A stretch of DNA of 64,000 bases, taken from Dyella choica (lineage in GTDB: Bacteria; Pseudomonadota; Gammaproteobacteria; Xanthomonadales; Rhodanobacteraceae). A program made the translations under genes and the position numbers. This document shows positions 1-8,459 of this stretch, piece after piece. The notes beneath the pieces are model-generated. The model was given only the letters and a program-made list of their open reading frames with translations. It searched no databases and was not told the origin of the DNA. The first letter of the stretch is position 1, and each line of letters begins with the position of its first letter. The stretch is from NCBI RefSeq assembly GCF_003977665.1, contig NZ_RYYV01000008.1, forward strand, positions 62,001 through 126,000, in the 5' to 3' direction.

Positions 1-580
1 CCGTGCCGTCGGGTGCCGAGAACACCTGCATCGTCACCGGGGTATTCGCACCGATGTCCTTGCGCAAGGCGGCCAGCGCCTGGCTCGCCTGATTGCGCGA
101 AAGCTTGTCCGCCTTGGTCATCAGCACGTGGCATGGCAGGACGGTGCCGAGGCAGAAATCCAGCATCATCCGGTCGAAGTCCTTGAGCGGATGACGGATG
201 TCCACGATCAGCACCACCCCACGCAGACTGCGGCGTACGTGCAGGTAGCGGTCGATCTCATGCCGCCAGTGTTCGCGCAAGGCATCGGGCACCTTGGCAT
301 AACCATAGCCGGGCAGGTCGATCAGGCGCGTCTCCAACGGCTGCGACGTTTCACCACGCAGCACTGTGGGTAGCGAAAAAGCAACCATCTGCTGGGTGCG
401 CCCCGGCGTTTTCGAGGTGCGCGCCAGGCCCTTCTGGCCGGTCAGTGCGTTCAGCGCGCTGGACTTGCCCGCATTGGAACGCCCGGCGAATGCCACTTCG
501 GCGCCCTCGTCGGCGGGCAGTTGCTGGACGCGATGGGCGGCAAGCACGAATTGTGCACCCTGCAGGGGATTGGTAGGCAT
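1..580 (-). CDS. engB: Ribosome biogenesis GTP-binding protein YihA/YsxC (EngB), 3' end cut
   Basis: This is an essential-type TRAFAC GTPase that assists assembly of the large ribosomal subunit in the cytoplasm. Reading the minus strand from the ATG at 580 gives an open frame of about 193 residues that leaves the window at base 1. The visible motifs are the P-loop GRSNAGKS at about residues 33-40, the switch II/G3 motif DLPGYGYA, and the G4 motif TKADKL, in the order and spacing of the EngB family, which is usually about 200 residues. Only the last few residues are therefore missing. It is transcribed divergently from the cytochrome c4 gene, and the 116-base gap must hold both promoters. Identification is firm; the exact C-terminus is not visible. 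Confidence 0.93.
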   Translation of the reverse strand, partial: MPTNPLQGAQFVLAAHRVQQLPADEGAEVAFAGRSNAGKSSALNALTGQKGLARTSKTPGRTQQMVAFSLPTVLRGETSQPLETRLIDLPGYGYAKVPDALREHWRHEIDRYLHVRRSLRGVVLIVDIRHPLKDFDRMMLDFCLGTVLPCHVLMTKADKLSRNQASQALAALRKDIGANTPVTMQVFSAPDGT

Positions 581-696
581 AGTCCTGGGTTTGACCGGCT
601 AAGATGGGGTAAGGATAATTTCGAAGTTCTGCCAGTCACGGTACCCTGAGAGTGCGTACCGTACATCCAACAGCAGTATTTTCTGGAGGCAAGTGT

Positions 697-1500
697 ATGA
701 GTTTTCGGCTCGCCGGTTGCCGGCCCGCTGTCGTGAATGCAGTAGCCCTGGTTCTTGCTCTTTCCTCCAGCGTCGCCTTTGCGCAGAACCCCAAAGCCGC
801 GCCCAAACCGAATGCACCGGCTCCGGCCGCTTCCACCGCCAAACCCGCGCTCGTGGCCAGCGCCGCCCCGGCAGCCACAGCCACGCCGCACGACGACAAC
901 TGGATGATGACCACCAAGCCCGGCGATGCCACCGCCGGCCAGGCCAAGGCCGCCGCTTGTGGCGCCTGCCACGGCATGGACGGCAACTCCTCCGATGCGC
1001 AGTATCCGAAGCTCGCCGGCCAGCACGAGATGTACATCGCGCATTCCCTGCACAGCTTCAAATCCGGCGAGCGCCAGAACGCGATCATGCTGGGCATGTC
1101 CACGGCGCTCTCCGGCCAGGACATGCGCGACATCGGCGCCTATTTCGCCAGCAAACAGCCGCTGCCGGGCGTTGCCGACCAGGCGCTGGTCGAGCACGGC
1201 CAGAAGCTTTATCGCGAAGGTGATCCCGCACGCGGCATTCCGGCATGCATGGCTTGCCACGGCATCGATGGCCGCGGCAATCCGGGCGCGATGTACCCAC
1301 AGCTCACCAGCCAGCATGCCCAGTACGTCGAGGCCAAGCTGAAGGACTTCCACGACGGCACGGTCTGGGGCCAGGAGGCGCATGCGCAGATCATGCCGAC
1401 CGTCGCCAAAAACCTTGACCCGCAGGATATCGCCGCATTGGCCAGCTATATCGAAGGCCTGCACGTTACCGACCACGTCGCGGCCGCCAAGTCGCCGTAA
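697..1500 (+). CDS. Diheme cytochrome c4
   Basis: This is a periplasmic diheme c-type cytochrome that carries electrons in aerobic or microaerobic respiration. It has 267 residues with an N-terminal signal peptide ending near SVAFA, then an Ala/Pro-rich linker of about 45 residues. Two similar cytochrome domains follow, each with a CXXCH heme site: CGACH at residues 88-92 and CMACH at 184-188. An upstream in-frame ATG at 652 exists, but the ATG at 697 has a good ribosome binding site (GGAGG at about 684-688) and starts directly before the signal peptide, so it is preferred. Two DsbA-like thiol oxidoreductase genes follow on the same strand. That fits a periplasmic redox and cytochrome-maturation neighbourhood, though direct cooperation is inference. 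Confidence 0.93.
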   Translation: MSFRLAGCRPAVVNAVALVLALSSSVAFAQNPKAAPKPNAPAPAASTAKPALVASAAPAATATPHDDNWMMTTKPGDATAGQAKAAACGACHGMDGNSSDAQYPKLAGQHEMYIAHSLHSFKSGERQNAIMLGMSTALSGQDMRDIGAYFASKQPLPGVADQALVEHGQKLYREGDPARGIPACMACHGIDGRGNPGAMYPQLTSQHAQYVEAKLKDFHDGTVWGQEAHAQIMPTVAKNLDPQDIAALASYIEGLHVTDHVAAAKSP

Positions 1501-1558
1501 CTTCCGGCCGGCCATGTTGTCCTAAGCTTTCCCGTTTTCCCCTGTCCTGAGACCAGCC

Positions 1559-2452
1559 ATGCTGAAGCGTTTGCCCTTCCTCTGCGCAGCGTTGATCGCG
1601 CTTGCCGCCTGTAGCCACAACGGCTCCGATTCGACGGCGCCGCAGCCCGCACCGGCCCAGACCTCCGCGCCAGCCGCCCCAGTCTCGGCCGCGCAGCCTG
1701 CCCCTGCCAGCACCGCACAGGCGCAGGCTGCCGCCTCCACGGCCGCACCTGCCAGCAGCGCAGCCACGCCCGCCGCAGCTTCCACGGCAACCGCACCGCG
1801 CAAACCCTCTGCGCCGGCCGAACCCTTCGTGGACAACGGCAAATGGGTGGAAGGCAAGAACTACTTCCCGATCGAGCCGCAACAGCCCACCGGCATTCCG
1901 GACAAGATCGTGGTAACCGAAGCGTTCTCCTATGCCTGCCCGGCCTGCAACGCCTACCACACCTCGGCCGATCAGCTTGAGCAGAGCCTGCCGTCGAATG
2001 CAGTGATGAGCTATCTGCCGGTTTCGTTCCGCCCGGATGAAAACTTCCCGCTGTTCCAGCGCGCCTACTACGCCGCCAAGGCGCTGGGCGTGGCCGAAAA
2101 GGCGCACGATGCGATGTTCGACGCTGCGTGGAAAAGCGGCGAGCTGGCCTCCGACGATCTCGCCACCGGCCGCCCCAAGCCGCAGTCCGCCTGGCCGACC
2201 ATCGATGACGTGGCGAAGTTCTACGGCAAGTACGGCGTCGATCCGAAGCAATTCGTAGCGGTGGCCAATTCCTTCAGCATCAATACGCAGATGAAGCGGG
2301 CCGATGACATGGTGAAAGCTTATGGTGTGGAAGGCACCCCCACCATCATCGTCAATGGCAAATACCGTTTCACGCCGGGGGACGCCGGTGGCTACGCCCA
2401 GTCCATCGAGCTGACCAAATGGCTCGTCGCCAAGGAAGCGGCGGGCAAGTAA
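1559..2452 (+). CDS. DsbA-type thiol:disulfide interchange lipoprotein, copy 1
   Basis: This predicted periplasmic thioredoxin-fold oxidoreductase has 297 residues. The N-terminus is a lipoprotein signal with lipobox LAAC (Cys about residue 18). A very Ala/Pro/Ser-rich linker runs from about residue 22 to 90 and probably tethers the catalytic domain to the membrane. The active site is CPAC (Cys127 and Cys130), and the cis-Pro region reads VEGTPTIIVNGKYR, typical of DsbA/DsbL proteins. Canonical E. coli DsbA has CPHC, so the dipeptide differs. A strong terminator follows the stop codon, and a second dsbA-like gene lies downstream. The fold and activity class are clear; its substrates are not known from sequence. 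Confidence 0.9.
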   Translation: MLKRLPFLCAALIALAACSHNGSDSTAPQPAPAQTSAPAAPVSAAQPAPASTAQAQAAASTAAPASSAATPAAASTATAPRKPSAPAEPFVDNGKWVEGKNYFPIEPQQPTGIPDKIVVTEAFSYACPACNAYHTSADQLEQSLPSNAVMSYLPVSFRPDENFPLFQRAYYAAKALGVAEKAHDAMFDAAWKSGELASDDLATGRPKPQSAWPTIDDVAKFYGKYGVDPKQFVAVANSFSINTQMKRADDMVKAYGVEGTPTIIVNGKYRFTPGDAGGYAQSIELTKWLVAKEAAGK

Positions 2453-2465
2453 GCCAAGCATGCGC

Positions 2466-2491
2466 AGCGCCCGGTTCGCCGGGCGCTTTTT
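2466..2491 (+). terminator. Rho-independent terminator with UUCG loop after dsbA copy 1
   Basis: A perfect 9-bp GC-rich stem, AGCGCCCGG (2466-2474) with CCGGGCGCT (2479-2487), closes a TTCG tetraloop and runs into five T. It begins 13 bases after the stop codon of the first dsbA-like gene. It should end the cytochrome c4/dsbA transcript and implies that the second dsbA copy has its own promoter or is read by leak-through. Confidence 0.85.
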
Positions 2492-2534
2492 GTTGGATCC
2501 CGATGTCCGACGAGTTTCGTCATTAGGAAGAACC

Positions 2535-3191
2535 ATGTTCAAGACCACCCGATTGCGTCTCGCCACCCTGTTCTGCGGCCTGCTGCTGACCACGGCCTGC
2601 AGCGCGGCGGCTCCCGATGCCGCCGCCCCGTATACCGACGGCGACCAGTACGTCACCCTGCCGGCGCCGAATCAGCGCTACAGCAGCAGCGGAAAGGTCG
2701 AGGTGGTGGAAGTGTTCTCCTACGGCTGCATCCACTGCGCCGAGTTCTCCCCTTACGTCGACGAACTGCGCAAATCGCTGCCCAAGGGCGTGGAATTGAA
2801 GCTGGTGCCGGCACCGTTCAACGATAGCTGGGTGCCGTTTGCGCGCGCCTACTATGCGTCGAAGAAGCTGGGTCTGCTCGAACAGACGCACGATGAGTTT
2901 TTCAAGGCGAAATTCAAGGACCAGTATCCGATCAATTCGATGGACGAGATTGCGGATTTCTACGCACGGCACGGCGCCAACCGCGACAAATTCCTGAGTG
3001 ATGCCAAGGCGCCGGAAGTAGATGCGCAGATCAAGCGGGATCTCGCGCTGATCCAGACCTGGGGCGTGGACGGCACGCCTACCATCGTGGTCGACGGCAA
3101 GTACCGCAGCGCCAATGTCAAGAGCTTCCAGGAACTGGCGGCTCTCACCAAGTGGCTGGTGCAGCGGGAACTGAACGCCGGGCACCAGTAA
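2535..3191 (+). CDS. DsbA-type thiol:disulfide interchange lipoprotein, copy 2
   Basis: This second periplasmic DsbA-like oxidoreductase has 218 residues. The start at 2535 (after AGGAAG) gives a lipoprotein-type signal peptide with lipobox TTAC and Cys22. The catalytic motif is CIHC (Cys65, Cys68), and a cis-Pro loop VDGTPTIVVDGKYR lies near the C-terminus. It lacks the long Ala/Pro linker of copy 1, so the two proteins differ in both the active-site dipeptide (PA versus IH) and their reach from the membrane. The in-frame ATG at 2460 is rejected because it would place the signal peptide internally and overlap the terminator. Division of labour between the two copies is inference. Confidence 0.9.
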   Translation: MFKTTRLRLATLFCGLLLTTACSAAAPDAAAPYTDGDQYVTLPAPNQRYSSSGKVEVVEVFSYGCIHCAEFSPYVDELRKSLPKGVELKLVPAPFNDSWVPFARAYYASKKLGLLEQTHDEFFKAKFKDQYPINSMDEIADFYARHGANRDKFLSDAKAPEVDAQIKRDLALIQTWGVDGTPTIVVDGKYRSANVKSFQELAALTKWLVQRELNAGHQ

Positions 3192-3206
3192 GCCGCCATA
3201 GGCTAC

Positions 3207-3232
3207 GATGCGGTTTTCACAATAACCGCATC
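3207..3232. other. Hairpin between dsbA copy 2 and the EEP gene
   Basis: A perfect 9-bp inverted repeat, GATGCGGTT (3207-3215) with AACCGCATC (3224-3232), encloses an 8-base loop. No T tract follows on the plus strand, so it is not a classical terminator. It sits 13 bases before the proposed start of the EEP-family gene and could affect its translation, or it may simply stabilise the upstream transcript end. Confidence 0.4.
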
Positions 3233-3245
3233 GGGAACCTTTAGG

Positions 3246-4067
3246 ATGCCCCGGTCCTTTCCCCGAGCATCCCGGCATCGTGCCATGACACGCGCCCCCG
3301 GCAAGCATCAACGGCTGCGCCTCCTCAGCTGCAATATCCTGGCGGGCGCCAGTGTGCAGCGTTACCACCAGTACGTCACTCGTGGCATCAACGCCGTACT
3401 GCCTGCGCGCAGCAAGCTGGACAACCTCGATCGTCTGGCGGAACTGCTGCCGCAGTTCGACGTGATCGGCCTGCAGGAAGCGGACGCCGGTAGCCTGCGC
3501 TCCGGCTTCCTCAACCAGACCCGCTATCTTGCCGAAACCTCTCGCATGCCGTTCTGGAGCCATCAGCCCAACCGGCCAGTCGCGCAGCTTTCGCACACCG
3601 CCAATGGCCTGATTTGCAGACTGGAACCAGAGGTGGTGGTCGACTATCCCCTGCCCAGCCGCATTCCCGGGCGAGGTGCCTTGTTGGCACGCTTTGGCGA
3701 CGAAGCCCATGGGTTGGCGGTGGTGATTGCGCATCTCTCACTGAGTGCGCAGGCGCGTGCGAGACAACTGGCCTTCATTGCCGAGGTGTTGCAGGACCAC
3801 CCGCATGCGGTGCTGATGGGCGATCTCAACACCGATTCGCGCAGTCCTGAAATGCGCCATCTGTTCGCCCACTCGAGCCTGCAAGCACCGGAACACGCCG
3901 TACCTACCTTTCCCAGCTGGAAACCACGGCGCGCGCTCGATCACATCCTGGTGTCGTCGCACATCCGGATCGACAAGATGTGGACGTTGCCGCAAGCGTT
4001 CTCCGATCATCTGGCGCTGGCCGCTGAAATCCAGCTTCCCTCCGCTCCACGCAAAGCGCATAAATGA
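3246..4067 (+). CDS. Endonuclease/exonuclease/phosphatase (EEP) family protein
   Basis: This 273-residue protein has the EEP (DNase I-like) metal-dependent phosphodiesterase fold. Visible motifs in order are LLSCNILAG at the N-terminus (metal-ligand Asn), IGLQEADAG (catalytic Glu), VIAHLSLS, MGDLNTDS (Asp/Asn pair) and a C-terminal SDHLAL (general-base His). The family includes nucleases, sphingomyelinases and lipid phosphatases, and the substrate cannot be told from sequence. No signal peptide is evident, so cytoplasmic action is likely. The ATG at 3246 is preceded only by AGG directly at the start; an alternative ATG at 3285 is possible. The stop overlaps the next gene's start (ATGA), showing translational coupling. 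Confidence 0.85.
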   Translation: MPRSFPRASRHRAMTRAPGKHQRLRLLSCNILAGASVQRYHQYVTRGINAVLPARSKLDNLDRLAELLPQFDVIGLQEADAGSLRSGFLNQTRYLAETSRMPFWSHQPNRPVAQLSHTANGLICRLEPEVVVDYPLPSRIPGRGALLARFGDEAHGLAVVIAHLSLSAQARARQLAFIAEVLQDHPHAVLMGDLNTDSRSPEMRHLFAHSSLQAPEHAVPTFPSWKPRRALDHILVSSHIRIDKMWTLPQAFSDHLALAAEIQLPSAPRKAHK

Positions 4068-4453
4068 CCGCACGACGTTTCTTTCCCATCGCCCTCCCCT
4101 GGTTCCTGCTCGTTGCGGCCGGCCTAACGGCGGTATGGTTGCGCTACGGCTTCATCCAGCCGCCCGAATTGGCGCATCTGTGTGACGACGGCAAGGGACC
4201 GGCGTGGTGCGGCGCACGCGAGGCGATCGTGATCGGCTTCAATACCTATGGCTACGGCATCGCCGCGATCATCGCGGCCGCGCTGGCGCTGATCCGGAGC
4301 AAGCCATGGCTGGCATGCCTCGCGGCCGCGCTTGGTGTTTTTGCACTGACGCTGTACTGCTACATCCCCGGTGCGATCGCGCTGCTAGTCGGCAGCCTGC
4401 GTCTGGTACGCCTGCAAGCGATGGCAACGCCAGGCGACCCACACCGGCACTGA
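4064..4453 (+). CDS. Small membrane protein of unknown function
   Basis: I do not recognise this 129-residue protein. It has a hydrophobic segment at about residues 7-25, a short Cys-containing loop (LCDDGKGPAWCGA), and two further membrane segments at about 54-74 and 80-112, so three transmembrane helices are likely. The two loop cysteines could form a periplasmic disulfide. Its ATG overlaps the stop of the EEP gene, so the two are co-translated. Its 3' end overlaps the 3' end of the opposite-strand GH17-like gene by 69 bases. The coupled start supports a real gene. Confidence 0.7.
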   Translation: MTARRFFPIALPWFLLVAAGLTAVWLRYGFIQPPELAHLCDDGKGPAWCGAREAIVIGFNTYGYGIAAIIAAALALIRSKPWLACLAAALGVFALTLYCYIPGAIALLVGSLRLVRLQAMATPGDPHRH

Positions 4454-5989
4454 GATCGCCAGGTTCAAGCCCAGCCATAGCCACGTGACCTTGCTCACGC
4501 CAGCCTCCTGCACCACCGGAACGATTGCCAGCACAGGCGCCACGCACGCCATGAACCGCTGTTCGGCCGACGGCATGGAAAACTCGTGCGTCAGCAGGCC
4601 GAACAAGCCATAGGCAACGCATGGCAGCGCGAACAAGCCCATCGGAAAATCCATGTAGCGGCCGTTGAACGCGAGCAGGATGTCGTACAGCACCAGCGCG
4701 AACAACGCAGCATAACGCCACCAGGGAGAGGGTTCGGTGTGGTCATGACGATCCGCCAAATGTGCTGCAATGCGCCGCGCCAGGGCTGCCGCGATCACCC
4801 AAGCACCGGCCAGACACACGGATGAAAGCAGCCATTCCCACCACCCTTCGCAAGCAAACAGCATTTGTCGCAATTGCCAGGCCACGGCAGTCCCTGCAGC
4901 AAAGCCCATCAGCGCAAGAGCAATCCAGCCCCGCAAGCCTTGCCAGCTGCGGCGCCGTCCACCTATGCAAGCAAAGGCAATGCTGCCCGACATGCCCGCC
5001 AACCAGCCCAACCACCAGTGCGGCTCCTCCCTCACCGGGCCGAGCATCGGAAATTTCGGCTTTGCGTCGGAATCGAAAATGCCCCAGTAGCCGCCTACGG
5101 TGCCTTCAAGCGCACGCTTCCACGGCTGGTCGAAGGCCTCAATGACGTTGTAGGGCATGCGCACTTCGGCGGCGTAGCGCAGGAAGGACCGCAGATAGAA
5201 CGCCTCATCCACCAGGCTGGGCTCGGCCGAACGGCGCAGGCGTCCAGCGCTGGGCCAGCCGGTTTCGCCGATCATCACCTGCTTGCCGGGGAACATGCGC
5301 TGCATGCGTTGATACACTTCTTCGACGTGATGCACGGCATCGACGGCAGCCACCGGATTGTCTTCCCAGTACGGCAGGATGTGGATGGTGACGAAATCCA
5401 CCGCACTGCCCATTTGCGGATAGCGCAACCAGTTTTCCCACACGTCGGCATAGGTCACCGGAATCGCCGCAGGTACCGCCGATCGCACGCGCTGGATGAA
5501 TTCGGTAAGGCGCTTGGGCGACAGTTCGCCGCGCAGCAGCACTTCGTTGCCGACCACGACGCCGCGGATCACGCCAGGATTCGCCTTGGCTGTGGCGATA
5601 CCCTGCTCGATCTCCCGTTCATTGGTCTTCGCCACCCCGCCCAGCCAGATACCCATCAGCACCTGCATGTGATAACGCGCAGCAATCGCCGGCACCGCGG
5701 CCAGTCCATTGCCTTGCGAATAAGTACGCACGCAGTCGAAGCGTTGCGACAGGGCGCGCAGGTCTTCATCGATACGTTCGGGCGTCATCACGAATTGCGT
5801 ATCGAAAGGTGTCTCGCCTGGCTTGCGAAATGGCGCATAAGACACGCAGGCGATACGCGCCGACGGAGCATCCGGCAAGGCGATCAGCCTGCCGATCTGC
5901 CACCACCAGGCCAGGCCGGCCAGCGTGGCCAGGATCAGCGCCAGCCAGGCAAGGCCGTAGTGGGCGACATTTTTTGGCTTGGGCGGCAT
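4385..5989 (-). CDS. GH17-like glycoside hydrolase fused to a membrane domain
   Basis: This 534-residue protein starts with one membrane anchor (about residues 12-30). It continues with a beta-1,3-glucanase-like GH17 barrel: the acid/base Glu149 lies in VVGNEVLLRG and the nucleophile Glu242 in IGETGWPS, both standard GH17 signatures. From about residue 325 to the end there are roughly six to seven hydrophobic segments. Known relatives in other proteobacteria act as transglycosylases or glucanases in periplasmic beta-glucan synthesis, usually next to a processive GT2 glucan synthase. No such glycosyltransferase lies beside this gene. The catalytic domain is predicted to face the periplasm. Enzyme class is well supported; the exact substrate is inferred. 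Confidence 0.85.
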   Translation of the reverse strand: MPPKPKNVAHYGLAWLALILATLAGLAWWWQIGRLIALPDAPSARIACVSYAPFRKPGETPFDTQFVMTPERIDEDLRALSQRFDCVRTYSQGNGLAAVPAIAARYHMQVLMGIWLGGVAKTNEREIEQGIATAKANPGVIRGVVVGNEVLLRGELSPKRLTEFIQRVRSAVPAAIPVTYADVWENWLRYPQMGSAVDFVTIHILPYWEDNPVAAVDAVHHVEEVYQRMQRMFPGKQVMIGETGWPSAGRLRRSAEPSLVDEAFYLRSFLRYAAEVRMPYNVIEAFDQPWKRALEGTVGGYWGIFDSDAKPKFPMLGPVREEPHWWLGWLAGMSGSIAFACIGGRRRSWQGLRGWIALALMGFAAGTAVAWQLRQMLFACEGWWEWLLSSVCLAGAWVIAAALARRIAAHLADRHDHTEPSPWWRYAALFALVLYDILLAFNGRYMDFPMGLFALPCVAYGLFGLLTHEFSMPSAEQRFMACVAPVLAIVPVVQEAGVSKVTWLWLGLNLAISVPVWVAWRCHRLQAYQTQAAD

Positions 5990-6222
5990 GCGGGCCTTGG
6001 GCGCGTGAGGTGGCAGGACGTCGAAGGATAAAGGGGAACAGGGAACGGCGAACAGAGAACAGAACGGGGCCGCGAGTCAGGATGGGCTGCTTTGCACTCG
6101 ACTCGAAGCGAGGGTCGCTGGATGCAAAACGCTGCATGTTCCCGCAGGTGAAGCTCCGTTCATACCCGCAAAAACTCATCCCTTTACACTTTCTCCGGTT
6201 CACCCGAAGGAGTGGAGTGCCC

Positions 6223-8304
6223 ATGGCCCCGCTAGCTGTATCGCGTATCGGCCACTATCTGTTGACTGTTCTGGCCAGTGGGATGCTGGCCGGTGTTGCC
6301 TTCGCACAAACGGAAAACGCTTCATTGGAAGCGCAACGTGCTGCGTTCAAGCAGGCTTATGCCGCCGCCAGCCGCGGCGGCGATGGCTGGCGAGAGCAGG
6401 CCAGGGGGCTCACTAACTATCCGCTCTATCCCTATCTGCAGGCGGCTTCGCTGGAGCACGACCTGCAACAGGTGGATCGCCCCACCGTGGAAACCTACCT
6501 GCGCCAGTTTCCCGACCTGATTCCGGCCAGCGACCTCAAGCGCGATTTCCTGCAGGAGCTGGCGCGTCGCCAGGACTGGACCGATTTCGTCGCGATGTAC
6601 CAGCCGGGCCTTGGCGACGCGCTGAGCTGCAACGCCTTGCAAGCGCAGCTCGCCGGGGGCGCCAAGCTGGATTTCAATCGCGACCTGGCTGCGCTATGGG
6701 CTGAGCCCGCATTGCCTTCGGCCTGCGATCCGGTGCTGCAGGCGGCCTTCGAACAGGGGCTGCTGACACCCGCGCGCGTCTGGTCGCGCATCGACATGGC
6801 CGTAGAGGCCGGCAAGGCCGCCACGATCTCCGCTTCGTCGAAATGGCTGCCGCCTGAAGAGGCCGGCACGGCGCAGAACCTGGCGCAGGCGCTCAACGAT
6901 CCCGCGGCGGCCCTGCTCGCCGCCAAGCAGTGGCCCGACAACACGCGCTCCCGCCAAGCCGTCACCCTGGCACTGGCGCGCCTGGCGCGGCGCCAATCCG
7001 GCACGGCTGACGACGCCTGGCAGCAGCTGCAGGGTCGCTTCCATTTCACTCCCGCGCAGCGCGATCGAGTGTTGAATGCGCTCGCCGTATTCCACGCCGC
7101 CGATTTCGACAGCAATGCGCTCGCGCGCCTGATCGAGCTGCCGCCCTCCGCGCAAACGCCGACCAGCCGCGAATGGCGCGTCCGCATGGCGCTGGCGGCA
7201 AAGAACTGGCAGGCCGTGCTGGATGGGATTGCCGCCATGGGGCCCACCCAGCAGCAGGACGATGAGTGGCAGTACTTCCGTGCACGCGCCTTGGGCGAAC
7301 TGGGCCGCGCGGAGGAGGCGCAGCGCGTGTATGCCAGCGTTGCCGGACAATCCAGCTACTTTGGCTACCTGGCCGCCGACCATCAGAGCGCCTCGTATGC
7401 GCTGTGCAACACCCAGCCTGCCGCCGATCCGCTAACTCGACAGGCCGTGCTGGCAATCCCCGGCATCCGCCGCGCCTTCGAACTGTTCGCGATCGGCAAC
7501 CCTAAGCAGGCGCGTCGCGAGTGGAATCTGGCGCTGGCCAATGCCGATGCCCCGACCGTCCGCCAGGCGGTCATCCTTGCCAATGAGCGCGGCTGGTACG
7601 ACCGCGCGGTGTTCGCGTTCAACAATGGCGACGCGCTGGGCTATTACGCGCTGCGTTTTCCGCTCGCCAGCCAGGATGGCCTGGTGCCGCAGGCGCAACA
7701 GGCCGGCATCGACCCGTCCTGGGCCTACGGCATTCTGCGCGTGGAAAGCGCATGGATGAGCGACGCGCAATCCGGCGCCGACGCGCGCGGCCTGATGCAG
7801 TTACTGCCTAGCACCGCCGCTACCGTAGCGCGCCGCAACGGCCTGCCCTGGAACGGCGGTGACAGCCTGTATGACCCTGCCACCAACATCGAACTGGGCA
7901 CGCGTTACCTAGCGCAGATGGCTGGACGTTTCAACGGCTCGCTGTGGCTGGCCAGCGCTGCGTACAACGCCGGTGCGGCGCGTGTGGACCAGTGGGTCAC
8001 GGCACGCAGCATGCTGCCGCCCGATCTGTTCGTGGCTACCATTCCCTTCAAGGAAACCCGTGAATACGTGGCGCGCGTGATGTACTACAGCGTCATCTAC
8101 GACTGGCGCCTGCACGGCAAGGCCGCACCCATCTCCACCCGCATGCTGCCGATCGGGCAGCCGTATAGCCGGCTGGACCCGCCTGAGGAGCACAAATCGT
8201 TGACTTGCCCAGCGCCCACTGTAGCGACGGCGACTTCGTCAGCGGCGGTGCCGGCGACGGCAGCTACGCCAACCGCTGCACCGGCCAGAGCCAAGTTGCG
8301 CTGA
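6223..8304 (+). CDS. slt: Soluble lytic murein transglycosylase (Slt family)
   Basis: This 693-residue periplasmic enzyme cleaves peptidoglycan glycan strands to 1,6-anhydromuropeptides. The start at 6223 follows AAGGAGTGGAG and a signal peptide ending near AGVAFA. A long alpha-helical superhelical region (about residues 30-470) precedes the catalytic SLT domain with Glu508 in ILRVESAW, followed by GLMQLLPSTA and the conserved ASAAYNAGAARVDQW block, as in Slt70. The C-terminus carries an extra Ala/Thr/Pro-rich tail of about 35 residues. The longer reading frame upstream to 5809 is a shadow of the opposite-strand GH17-like gene. A REP-like repeat lies directly downstream. Confidence 0.93.
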   Translation: MAPLAVSRIGHYLLTVLASGMLAGVAFAQTENASLEAQRAAFKQAYAAASRGGDGWREQARGLTNYPLYPYLQAASLEHDLQQVDRPTVETYLRQFPDLIPASDLKRDFLQELARRQDWTDFVAMYQPGLGDALSCNALQAQLAGGAKLDFNRDLAALWAEPALPSACDPVLQAAFEQGLLTPARVWSRIDMAVEAGKAATISASSKWLPPEEAGTAQNLAQALNDPAAALLAAKQWPDNTRSRQAVTLALARLARRQSGTADDAWQQLQGRFHFTPAQRDRVLNALAVFHAADFDSNALARLIELPPSAQTPTSREWRVRMALAAKNWQAVLDGIAAMGPTQQQDDEWQYFRARALGELGRAEEAQRVYASVAGQSSYFGYLAADHQSASYALCNTQPAADPLTRQAVLAIPGIRRAFELFAIGNPKQARREWNLALANADAPTVRQAVILANERGWYDRAVFAFNNGDALGYYALRFPLASQDGLVPQAQQAGIDPSWAYGILRVESAWMSDAQSGADARGLMQLLPSTAATVARRNGLPWNGGDSLYDPATNIELGTRYLAQMAGRFNGSLWLASAAYNAGAARVDQWVTARSMLPPDLFVATIPFKETREYVARVMYYSVIYDWRLHGKAAPISTRMLPIGQPYSRLDPPEEHKSLTCPAPTVATATSSAAVPATAATPTAAPARAKLR

Positions 8305-8310
8305 GCCTGC

Positions 8311-8373
8311 GTAGGCTGGGATGAAATCCCAGCGTTCGTGTCGATGGCGATGCTGGGATTCCATCCCGTCCTA
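8311..8373. repeat. REP-like inverted repeat pair, copy 1
   Basis: Two hairpin units face each other. The first is GTAGGCTGGGATGAAATCCC plus AGC; the second, about 20 bases on, is GCTGGGATTCCATCCC followed by a degenerate CCTA. It sits in the gap between slt and the NDUFA9-like gene. It belongs to a family of ten copies in this window (also at 17696, 32145, 34975, 49604, 50186, 51266, 54517, 58683 and 62394). Confidence 0.8.
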
Positions 8374-8459
8374 TCGTGTCGTGTTCACTGGGTTACCATG
8401 CGAAAAGAGTAAAATTCACGCAGGGTTGCTTCCCTCCCAAGCGGCAGGAGGACTTTGCC

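Noticed and set aside
4865..6031. A 388-codon plus-strand frame antisense to the GH17-like gene
   Set aside because: Shadow frame with His/Arg-rich composition and no motif.
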